In this document: positions 20,601 through 28,400 of the stretch, piece by piece
Layout of the letters: each line of letters starts with the position of its first letter
Numbering within the stretch: position 1 is the stretch's first letter
Assembly (NCBI RefSeq): GCF_000003815.2
Contig: NC_049980.1
Coordinates: 2,287,182 to 2,351,181, forward strand
Direction of reading: 5' to 3'
Length of the DNA stretch: 64,000 nt
DNA from: Branchiostoma floridae
Lineage: Eukaryota; Chordata; Leptocardii; Amphioxiformes; Branchiostomatidae
Notes under the pieces: generated by a model
Seen by the model: the letters and a program-made list of their open reading frames with translations, nothing else
Told to the model about the DNA's origin: nothing
The model's database searches: none
Program-made: the position numbers and the translations under genes

Positions 20601-23068
20601 TTTCCGCCGATTTCCTTATTTGGGAAGCGCGGGTGACGTGTGCAAAAGGCGGCATCATTTGGACAAGACGCTGACGGCCATTTTGATGTGTGTTTCACCG
20701 CTGTACGATCGACATGGGTGAGTTTATAAGCATTTTTGTGGATGCGTACGGGATTTTTTTGCTCGAAAATATGAAAAATGTTCTGTATTAAATGTCTCCA
20801 TAAAAATTATTTAACAAATTTCCCACCGAAACTGACGAATTTCCTGGATAGTTTAATGCTTTGGTGACCCATTGAAATATTGTTTGTCGTTGGACTCAGT
20901 TTAGATTTACTGGACTCTGCGTTTGACTTTTGCTTTATTTTTGTGTCAGTACGGACTCCGTGGATCCATCACACTCATGGGCAGGGTGGGAGGTTATATG
21001 TACTAGCGACATGGGATTTTGTACACGATATTTTGATCATTATGCCTAATCGTTTGTAGTTCAACCCGGTACACGCGGCGACATCATATCCACTTGTTTA
21101 TGTGACGTTAACGTTGTACAACTAGGTTTCCAGTCTTATCGAGTCCATGTTTGTGCTTTTCAGAAAACTACCGAGGAAGGGAAGACCACTAAATCGACGC
21201 CATAGTGGATACGGCCTTGCCGAAAAGGCCACGTAGTTCGGAATAAAATTTACGTATCTGAACCAAGAGTGGTAATCATCGTGTTCTGTTTTTAGTTAAA
21301 TATAACGTTTCTTCTAAATAACGTCACAATAAGTGTTTCTTGGGAACCTCCGATCAAATAGTTCATACAATTTCTAGTCGGTATTCTGACTTGACGGTAG
21401 CGACGAATAAAGATTTCCCTCCCCCTCCCCATAGTCTATTTATTTCCGCTACGCAAGACAATTGTTGCAGAAAAGTATGAACTATCTTGAAGGTAAGAAT
21501 TTTTGATGGTCTTAAAATACATATTATCGTTTAGAAAATGAACTTCTAGATGCAATACGTTAGTTTAAATGCAGTGGCAGTTAATAAAAAATTACATGTA
21601 TTGTGACAGTGAGGTCAGCTTAGCTAAACCGCACGTATTACAAGTAAAAATGTTACTGCTATCGCTATCGCTAGTTCTGTGTTGTCTGCAAGACAGTCAG
21701 GTGCCTTCGATTCTTCAAGAACTTCTTCAAAATCACTCAAAACCCGTTTTAAAGTCACTGTTCCAGTGCGAGTTATCTTGAAAAAGACTGTAAACAAAGG
21801 ACCCTTGCTTGCCGGCGTATGCAGATCGGGGGGTAATTAGCACCTCGACGCGAAGTTGTTACTTCGCACCTGAGGGGAACATCGCTGAATGAAGGCCAAT
21901 TGTGTCCAACCTCCTTCTCAATATAAGCTCCTTGGTAACAGTTTTGTCTTTATATAACGTTATAACACAGTTTGTCAGTAGTCTGTATTACCAAAATTTT
22001 AGGCAAAAACAAGTGTAAACAACAACTTGGCTTTCCTTTTCTTCATTGTTCAATTTGTAGAAAACACACGTAATGCTACATTTTATTTTCTAAAACGAAA
22101 CAACAGGTTTGAAACTGACATTCTTTTCAAGAAAAGGCGTCCTATAAAAGATTATGTCTTATTTCTTATGAGGGAACTCTTTTTCAATGAGGAATCAGAC
22201 CTGATCTGTTATCTTGTTGAAACAAAAACAAAAAATAAATTATTAAATAAAACCAACAGATATTAACTCTAGATTGGATATCAACACATCAGGTGTTCTG
22301 GTCCGGACCTGTACCCGAACAATTTTACAGGTACAGGTTAACAGTCCTACTTGGGAGAAAAATCCGGGTGAATGCCCACGTATGCCTGCCTGACGCTGTG
22401 CTGGTAAAACTGCCTGAGGCGATTTAATCACTGATAGTAGCTAGTAGTACTAGTACTGTTTACCGCACGATTCATGTCCGGCTGGGTGACGTGTCAGTCG
22501 GTGTACATAAAACCCACCTTCCCTTCTGCTTCATGTTTAACCACATAACCCACAGAAACAATGGGCACTATGTAGATTTGATCAGGTAATCTGTGACAGG
22601 AGATATATGAATCAATCTTCTCAGGCCGGTCGGGCAAGTTTGACGTCAGTTCTACACCGCCCCCCTCCCCACCCTCACGCTAACGCGTACCCAGACTAAG
22701 CCAAACCTCACCTTTTCTTGCCTAACGCTCTCCAGCTGTTCTTGTGTCTCAAGGAGCTGTCCCTTAAACGCCTCCAGCTCCGTGTCTTTAGTAGAATATT
22801 TGGCCTTGCTGTCCTCCAGTTGTCTGTCCGTCTCCCGGACCCTCTGTATCAGAGCATCGTTCCGCTTCTCCAGGCTCGTCTTCTTCAGGTTGTACAGTCT
22901 CAGCCTGTCCTCCAAGTCGTTTACCGAGTTCCTGAGCTCACTGTTAGAACTGGCGGAGTTCCAGTAGTTGTATGCGAGGATACAGATGACCACAAGCAGG
23001 GAGACGACCAGGAACGGAGGGGACCGGCCAGAGCGCAGGTAACCTCGGCCATTGTGGGTGGACGCCAT
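4806..23068 (-). CDS. GOLM: GOLM1/GOLM2 (CASC4)-like type II Golgi membrane protein
   Basis: Nine coding exons on the minus strand join in consistent phase: 23068-22712, 17215-17161, 16244-16139, 15246-15122 (minimum), 13531-13441, 10485-about 10334, 7988-7819, 6490-6277 and 5680-4806. The product is about 715 residues. A short basic N-terminus precedes SPP and a single hydrophobic anchor (about residues 17-36, ending YNYW), as in GOLM1/GOLM2. Next comes a heptad-rich coiled coil (residues 40-210), then Gln-rich linkers, then an extremely acidic tail. The family cycles through the Golgi and endosomes. The tail is longer than in vertebrate GOLM1 and recalls GOLIM4. Intron 1 holds a LINE, a SINE and a TIR element. 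Exon 4 runs into a repeat array carrying alternative donors. The exact orthology (GOLM1, GOLM2 or GOLIM4) is not settled. Confidence 0.85.
6277..6490 (-). CDS. GOLM: GOLM-like exon 8 (Glu/Gly-rich imperfect repeats)
   Basis: The acceptor is CTGTCCCACAG and the donor is GAAG|GTAAAT. The exon encodes EEAKDTMFQEGGDAGERAEE and repeated EHLEGGHA blocks. It leaves in phase 1, which matches exon 9. GOLM/GOLIM4 luminal tails are similarly acidic. Confidence 0.78.
7819..7988 (-). CDS. GOLM: GOLM-like exon 7 (acidic, poly-Asp)
   Basis: The acceptor is CCCTGCAG. The exon encodes EAAEAGEEGQQEENEQVDDY, then a long Asp/Glu run, then DYVYGDGEEGDQPQ. The donor CAG|GTCCAG is weak but is the only one that joins exon 8 in phase 0. 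Confidence 0.78.
10334..10485 (-). CDS. GOLM: GOLM-like exon 6
   Basis: The acceptor is GTAAACCCAG. The exon encodes HQAVHGVEQQLADQQEQQGG, then NAAELQGQEGVVNIQPPGDG. Two donors in phase 1 are possible: GAAG|GTGTGC (end 10343) or CAGG|GTAGGG (end 10334). The second lies at the terminus of a repeat element. Confidence 0.75.
10486..13440 (-). other. GOLM-like intron 5, AT-rich with short repeats
   Basis: A roughly 58-bp sequence is duplicated in tandem at about 11278-11386 (GCAGCCTGCCCAACATCC in each copy). The stretch after it (11386-11450, GGGGCCAGTTACAGCC...) recurs inverted at 37100-37215 in the CKMT intron, marking an interspersed repeat. No coding evidence was seen. Confidence 0.55.
13441..13531 (-). 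CDS. GOLM: GOLM-like exon 5 (Gln/Asn-rich)
   Basis: The exon encodes GLEVPNQNPQGAQLQQGVVQ and then MNQQNLAANI. Two acceptors six bases apart (GAAG and GCAG) are in the same phase, giving an optional two residues. The donor is ATCAG|GTGAGT at 13440, phase 2. Confidence 0.82.
13830..15165 (-). repeat. GOLM: 31-unit 42/45-bp array spanning the GOLM exon 4 / intron boundary, one donor per unit
   Basis: About 31 head-to-tail units read on the minus strand as LYEAQKQAPQLGKA (42 bp) or with SAA in place of EA (45 bp). Both lengths are multiples of three, so phase is kept. Nearly every unit contains TTAG|GTAAGG, GTAAGT or GTAATG. Reading from exon 4, four units are open. A 4-bp deletion near 14953 then removes one donor and shifts the frame to a stop near 14916. 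A TAG also occurs in the unit at about 14548. The last unit (about 13810) is degenerate and has lost its donor. Hence the array is either alternatively used exon or mostly intronic minisatellite copied from the exon end. Confidence 0.88.
15122..15246 (-). CDS. GOLM: GOLM-like exon 4, minimal form ending at the first donor of the array
   Basis: The acceptor is CTGTACCCAG. The exon encodes MQCKQQLEAANAECDGK..., then YSHLQALYEAQKQAPQL. The first donor is CAGTTAG|GTAAGT at 15121, the best consensus in the array, and leaves phase 1, exactly what exon 5 needs. The exon may extend in 42-nt steps by using later donors (see the array at 13830-15165). Confidence 0.85.
15675..16124. mobile_element. MITE with CAGGGCTCGAAAT termini
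   Basis: The ends CAGGGCTCGAAATAC and GTATTTCAAGCCCTG are inverted. The interior is rich in CCTGCACCAGTGCAGG-type palindromes. ACAAA flanks both sides (15670-15674, 16125-16129), a probable 5-bp target duplication. Related copies lie at 30471-31715 and at the right window edge. The insertion point is about 15 bp inside the intron after GOLM exon 3. Confidence 0.82.
16139..16244 (-). CDS. GOLM: GOLM-like exon 3 (Gln-rich coiled coil)
   Basis: The acceptor is TTTGTCCAG and the donor is GTTAGT at 16138. The exon encodes RFQELQGQHNALAEEI, then five Gln, then DNDRKVQEKLEY. It enters in phase 1 and leaves in phase 2, consistent with its neighbours. A MITE is inserted immediately inside the following intron. 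Confidence 0.87.
17161..17215 (-). CDS. GOLM: GOLM-like exon 2 (coiled coil)
   Basis: This is a 55-nt exon with acceptor TTTTGCAG and donor GTGAGC. It encodes GNIEAEASGVRNELDSLQ and leaves in phase 1, matching the next exon. There is strong splice-phase support. Confidence 0.82.
17734..18251 (+). mobile_element. tRNA-derived SINE with 9-bp target-site duplication
   Basis: The 5' part has RNA polymerase III promoter boxes: an A-box-like TGGCGCAGTGG and a B-box GGTTCGAATCC within a tRNA-like head (about 17737-17810). A common SINE-body motif TTGGGAAAGGCACTTTACAC follows. The 3' end is A/T-rich (AAAAAAAAATTTTAAAAAA). GGTAATTGC occurs directly before (17725-17733) and after (18252-18260), which is a target duplication. 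It lies in GOLM intron 1. Confidence 0.88.
18900..20268 (-). mobile_element. 5'-truncated non-LTR retrotransposon (LINE) with reverse transcriptase
   Basis: An open frame of more than 400 codons (stop TAA at 18997-18995) encodes a reverse transcriptase starting inside the domain at ENYRPISLTSIPCKI. Recognisable blocks are KEQHGFR, the catalytic DFSKAFDKV, SGVPQGSVLGP, LLYINDLP, the catalytic FADDT, LGVTI and the C-terminal RDWNSLPAEV. This order is typical of Jockey/CR1-type LINEs. The 5' end (ORF1, endonuclease, early RT) is missing, as expected for incomplete target-primed reverse transcription. The 3' end has a GAAGAAGAAGAAC-like tail at about 18905. It lies in GOLM intron 1, on the same strand as the gene. 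The absence of stops suggests recent insertion. Confidence 0.9.
20400..20718 (+). promoter_or_regulatory. Promoter-like CpG-rich segment inside the TIR element
   Basis: In 300 bp I see a CCAAT box (GCCAATCAG, about 20538), a perfect CRE (TGACGTCA, about 20559), a second CRE-like GTGACGTG, and YY1-like GGCGCCATTTTT and GGCCATTTTGATG. It ends in ATGG|GTGAGT at 20715-20718, a start codon directly joined to a consensus donor. This is strong by composition for a host-type promoter; activity is untested. Confidence 0.55.
21164..21262 (+). other. Possible second exon of a tiny transcript within the TIR element
   Basis: An acceptor TGTGCTTTTCAG precedes AAAACTACCGAGG. AATAAA at about 21242 is followed by a GT-rich stretch (GTGTTCTGTTTTT), as at a cleavage site. 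Splicing from ATGG at 20718 would give a frame of only ten codons (MENYRGREDH). It could be a non-coding RNA, a decayed transposase 5' exon, or chance. Confidence 0.3.
22712..23068 (-). CDS. GOLM: GOLM-like exon 1: signal anchor and start of coiled coil
   Basis: The ATG at 23068 sits in AAGATGGCG, a YY1-like start context. The exon has 119 codons: a basic N-tail, SPPFLVV, a hydrophobic segment through ILAYNYW, then charged heptads such as LEDRLRLYNLKKTSLEKR. The donor is AAAAG|GTGAGG at 22711, phase 0. Confidence 0.92.
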
Positions 23069-23099
23069 CTTGGAATTATTACACCAGACTGCTCATGCG

Positions 23100-24055
23100 C
23101 GAACACCTGTGTACAACACGCGTCACTGGAGGCCGTCGTTCGGAGGGGGACACCTGTACACATGCACCAGTCACTGGAAGCTGCCATGCGGAGGGGGACA
23201 CCTGTACACATGCACCAGTCACTGGAAGCTGCCATGCGGAGGGGGACACCTGTACACATGCACCAGTCACTGGAAGCTGCTAGGCGGAGGGGGACACCTG
23301 TACACACACCTGTACACATGCACCAGTCACTGGAAGCTGCCATGCAGAGGACACCTGTACACACACCTGTACACATGCACCAGTCACTGGAAGCTGCCAT
23401 GCAGAGGAGGACACCTGTACACACACCTGTACACATGCACCAGTCACTGGAAGCTGCCATGCAGAGGGGGACACCTGTACACACACTTGTACACATGCAC
23501 CAGTCACTGGAAGCTGCCATGCAGAGGGGGACCCTATACACACACCTGTACACATGCAGCAGTCACTGGAAGCTGTCATACGGAGGGGGACACCTGTACA
23601 CACACCTGTACACATGCACCAGTCACTGGAAGCTGTCATGCGGAGGGGGACACCTGTACACACACCTGTACACATGCAGCAGTCACTGGAAGCTGTCATA
23701 CGGAGGGGGACACCTGTACACACACCTGTACACATGCACCAGTCACTGGAAGCTGCCATGCGGAGGGGGACACCTGTACACACACCTGTACACATGCAGC
23801 AGTCACTGGAAGCTGTCATACGGAGGGGGACACCTGTACACACACCTGTACACATGCAGCAGGGGGACCCTATACACACACCTGTACACATGCACCAGTC
23901 ACTGGAAGCTGTCAAGGTGAGGGGGACCCTATACACACACCTGTACACATGCAGCAGTCACTGGAAGCTGCCATGCGGAGGGGGACCCTATACACACACC
24001 TGTACACATGCACACCGGAAGCTGTAGGGGGTGAGCGACCTTACACATCACCTGC
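23100..24055. repeat. 48-60 bp minisatellite directly upstream of the GOLM start
   Basis: About 16 units of CACCTGTACACATGCACCAG-TCACTGGAAGCTGCCATGCGG with GGGGGACACCTGTACACA spacers. Unit length varies because the CACCTGTACACA block is single or double. It begins only about 35 bp upstream of the GOLM ATG, so it must overlap the 5'UTR or promoter. Each unit carries CACCTG E-box motifs. Reading frames through it on both strands are artefacts of repeat length. Confidence 0.9.
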
Positions 24056-24274
24056 CAGGGAAGGGTCACACCTGCACACATACACCTGTATACACACAAC
24101 TGTCATTGTGAAGTTTTTGTGGGAGGTGTTTTCTACGCTTTTTGTAAGTTACAGATCAATAAATTCCAAATACTTGACAGGTGGGGTAATAGAAGACTGA
24201 TCCACCAGTAGCCTTGCCCTCCCATCTTCATCAAAATGCAGAATGCAAAAGAAAAGGTGACTGACAGGCAAACT

Positions 24275-25184
24275 TTTGTCCTCTGATAGTTCAGCATTTA
24301 TTTGTCACACGCAAAAAAACAACCATTGCAATCGAGAATGTCAGTTGTCAAAACTACCCAAATGTTCGAAACATCAACATGGCTTTTTATTGCTCTCAGT
24401 AAATGGCTCCACACAATAAAACACAAGTGCAAAATTACCATATGGGTAAATATTATCAGCCCATAGATATATACATACTATATACTCTCTCCAGTGGGCA
24501 TTGATGGCACACAAAATTCAAAACATAGTTAAAAGGAATCTCATAGACTCTTCTGGATATAATGTTACTCTATCAATTCATAAAGCAATGCATTGGCACT
24601 AATATAAATGGAGGGGAATGGTGGGAAGTTCTCCATCAGAATTAATATTCACAACAAAAAGGTCACAACACAATAGCCAAGCAGCAGATTGTTTTTGCTG
24701 GTACATTCTGGTCTTTCCTGAGATCCAGAGTGGGTACTGTTAGAATTCCTTTACCGTTACAGATAACATGTCCAACCTCACTAAAAATCTGTTACTTTCA
24801 CGTTCAGACCTTAACACCGTATAAGATACAGGCTATAGAAGCACCTTATGAAATCCTTTCTGGTGTGTTTTGACAAAACACAATGTAACAGAATGAAGAT
24901 GAAGTCTTTCACCACAAAGTTTGAAGGTGGTTTAAGTTTCCAGTTACATGGTCGATTTTTCAATACATCATGCTACAAAAGACAGTCACGAATGTATGAG
25001 TGAGCGATTTGGAAGCATAGACAGTTATCATGAATCTTTTTCATCCAATAAATCAATGAAAGATGAAGCACTACAAGTTATTGATATTTCTGAAAAAACA
25101 CACTGAATTCTGAAGTGTGTCTGAAGTTATTTAGACGATGAGAAGCTGATGGTGAGTTGACTTGGAGACGGTGGAGACCAGAGC
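24275..25184 (-). other. CKMT: Predicted 3'UTR of mitochondrial creatine kinase
   Basis: AT-rich DNA follows the CKMT stop on the minus strand. A canonical AATAAA lies at 24302-24297 (minus), so cleavage is expected at about 24275 and the 3'UTR is about 0.9 kb. No other gene is visible here. Confidence 0.6.
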
Positions 25185-25430
25185 TTACAGCCCGCGGCCA
25201 TCGCCCTTGGGGATGAGCTTGTCGATGCTGCGCCCGCGCTCCAGCTCCTTCTCCATGCGGACCAGCAGATCCACACCGTCAATCACGATCTGCACCAGCT
25301 GGACCTCAGAGTTGCCCAGGCGGTCGGCATTGGAGATGTCGAAGGTGCCGCCCACGGCCGCGGTGTCCACGCCGCCGGTACCGCGCTTCTGCAGACGCAG
25401 GGCCTTCAGGATGTTCTCAAACCGCGGGTC
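25185..25430 (-). CDS. CKMT: CKMT terminal coding exon 7
   Basis: The exon encodes [20 protein letters not shown], then [19 protein letters not shown], then a basic C-terminus ending KGDGRGL-stop (TAA at 25187-25185). A basic C-terminus fits cardiolipin binding in mitochondrial isoforms (known of the family). Confidence 0.95.
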   Translation of the reverse strand, partial: DPRFENILKALRLQKRGTGGVDTAAVGGTFDISNADRLGNSEVQLVQIVIDGVDLLVRMEKELERGRSIDKLIPKGDGRGL

Positions 25431-28400
25431 CTGGACAGACAAGACACATGCACCGTCATTCTTTCCTGGTTACATTGCAGATAAATGTATTTGCATGGCA
25501 ACTTGATTTATGCAGTTCAGTTACGATTACCATTATTGGGAACGACTACACATATAACAGTGGCAGCCAAGACTTTGATTAGCCTGGGTACCATCCTATT
25601 TCTACTGGGCCTCCTTACACTCCCTGCCCGGTTGAAATACTAAGTACATGTATGGCAGTGAGTGTAAGCAGCCCCGGTAGACATAGGGAACCCCCTGCCA
25701 TAAACGATTACCATAATATCAGACCTACATGTAGCTTAGTTCGGGAAGAAGGTCACAGAACATCTGAGGAACCAGCAATAATTGTGCAGGACCAGTTCCA
25801 GGGCAATTTACCCCAACACAGGGGCGTTGCCCGCTACTATTCCAGATCGGGTTAGGGGTTAGACTCCTACCTTTGACACCCTGGGGATCTTGACGTGAAC
25901 TCCAGCCCTCAGGCCTGTTCCCAGGTTAGATGGGCAGGTGAGGATGTAGCCCAGGTGTTCGTTCCACATGAACTCCCAGCCCTTGTTGTTAATCTGATTC
26001 TCCACCTGTGAGATGAGGTCATACCATAATAAATCAGTTGCATATATAAAGGACTGAGCTTTTCAAGGCAACAATTTCTGATTCCTACTTGACCTACTTT
26101 GACATGTTGACAATTACATGATCTGGATAACTTAACTAAAGGTGTGAAATTTTTGTAGACAGAAACTCTTGGAGGATAAATTAAATTGATTTATTCGTGC
26201 AAATCCAATTTGAATTGAAGTGCCCATTGCTGTAAGAGCACGCGCGTTTTGAGTTTATTGTACACTTAACTTTACAACCACAGCTAAACCAACAAAAGTA
26301 ATGAAGACTGTACTAACGAACATCTGCCCTCTTAGCAAAAACATAGCTACTGTCAGTGTCAGGTGTTCATGATTGCTAAGGAAAGATAATGTGATAGAAG
26401 ATACCATTGTCTTAAAATAGCTTCCTTAGAGATATAAAGCAATAGTGGGTGTTGGAAGAAAAAAATCATTGTGAACAATTATAGAATCTACTATAACTAT
26501 AGTTGATGAAAGGTGTTTACATTTTCAGGAGTTGAGTTATGGAAATTTTAAAATGAATATTGAACTGTACAGATCTTGTTTAATAGTGTGTGTGTTAATA
26601 GTCATCTGGGCAACTGTGGGAATCGAATGCTTCTCATGATCAGATCACACGACAGAACGGACAAATGTTACGATATGCACAGAACATAATTATGTAAGTG
26701 AAGGGACAGTGAAGCAACACACACTTCTCACAGCAACAGCAATGTTCTGGATGGGTAAGGAGTGGGAAAGGACTTACTTTTGCACCAGTCTGGATAGTGG
26801 AGGTAACATGGAGGGTACAAACTTACCAGCTCCAGAAACTACATGACAACATTCTCTGTACGCAACAAGTGCTTTGTTCAATTGACATTCTGATGTCTGT
26901 CACCTTCCTCGGCACAATTTATGACTGTTTCACATTGCACTGCAGCATAGGTGTTACTGCTTAATGATGCGAATCTGAACGTATCTAGTTAGAATACATT
27001 AGTTAGAATAAATTTGTACATACATGTACATAGATATTAGATAGTGTAAGCAATGTGGTTCTAAAGCAGTGACACCCTCGCTACAGTGGAATGTGAACAA
27101 GTCACCAAAACATCAGTTGAACAAAACACTTTGTTGTGTACGAAGAATGTTGTTACTCATTGACTTACAATGTACCAACCTGATGAAACTATTCATGGAG
27201 TTCCAGTTGTTTCAGTAACTGCTACTTGGTGTACACTATATCTTACAACCTGATTATGTCTAACCTTTATCAACAAACATTTTATATAATAAATGCCTAC
27301 TTTGTTTGTCATCTTTTTGTCATTTTATCATTTCCTTCCAAACATCCTTTAGTTTACAAGGCAGTCTTCCTCCTTTACCTCCCAGGACTCCTGTTGACCC
27401 TCTCTCTTTTATATACACACATGGCAGAGACTCAGTGTACTGTCCTAATGCTGGCCCACGTGTAAACCAGGTAAACAGTATTTAAATGTAAGTCCAGGAG
27501 TTTTGTCCATGATGTGGCCAAGGCTTGCAGCATAGAAACAACGCCTCTGAAATTATTGTGACCTATGAACAATACCTCGCTGAGTCCCTCAGAGAATCTG
27601 CGGAAGACACGCTTCATATTTCCACCCTTCTCCATGGAGATGACCCGGGTGTGGTCCTCCTCGTTAACCCACACCAGGAATGTCTTGTTGAAGTTGTGCC
27701 TGGGGAGAGGGGGGACAGACCATGCCGGAGGGGGGTAGAGGTGTCAGTGGGGGGGTGTAGGCAGACAGGGATGGTATGGCATGCAAAAGAGATAAAGGAC
27801 TAGCTACATGCAGTATGAAAGAATATTTGTATCCAAATAAACTGGATTCAAACATAGTACAATGTACCAGAACTAAGGAAAGAAACAGAAGCGGATGTCT
27901 TCAGGATCTACAGGTACCAATGCTGAGAGGATGGAATGGCTGGAGAAAAGTTTTTAATGTAATGCAATTTGATAGAAAGAAAGAGTTTAAAGTACTTTAT
28001 TATTATGATGGTGACCTGCAAAGATAAAGGTTTGAAATGAGAAAAGAGATTAGNNNNNNNNNNNNNNNNNNNNNNNNNNNNNNNNNNNNNNNNNNNNNNN
28101 NNNNNNNNNNNNNNNNNNNNNNNNNNNNNNNNNNNNNNNNNNNNNNNNNNNNNTGGGGTGGGGGGGGAGGTGTAGGGGGTAAAGATGGCAGCAGTCGTGT
28201 CTCTCCCTACCTTACCAGGTGCAGCACATTACTTACACTGTAAACTACAAGCACAGCATACTTATCCTGTAACAGCAAGTGTCCAACTCCAAGCCTTGGC
28301 ACAAGATCATAGGAAGGGGTATACACAACACCACTCAGGGTGGGGATGGGGTACTGGGTTACCTGAGAGAGGCCTGTGCAGAACCTTTGGAATACCCGTT

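Larger units (their letters stand above)
20356..21934. mobile_element. 1.58-kb DNA transposon-like element with 32-bp TIRs and 7-bp TSD
   Basis: The left end starts CAAGGAGCTTATATTGA (20356-20387). The right end is its inverted copy (21903-21934) with one mismatch in 32. GTAACAG flanks it exactly on both sides (20349-20355, 21935-21941). CA-starting TIRs with a 7-8 bp duplication fit hAT- or P-like transposons. No transposase reading frame is visible, so the element is non-autonomous or a deletion derivative. Its left third is CpG-rich and promoter-like. It sits in GOLM intron 1. Confidence 0.88.

Noticed and set aside
21569-21781. 70-codon frame inside the TIR element
   Set aside because: It has no transposase-like motif and ordinary AT-rich composition, and it is too short to support.
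22718-24200. Long frames of about 400 codons on both strands (HMHQSLEAAMRRGTPVHTP and similar)
   Set aside because: They arise from the 48-60 bp minisatellite upstream of GOLM. Several frames are open at once and none matches a protein family.
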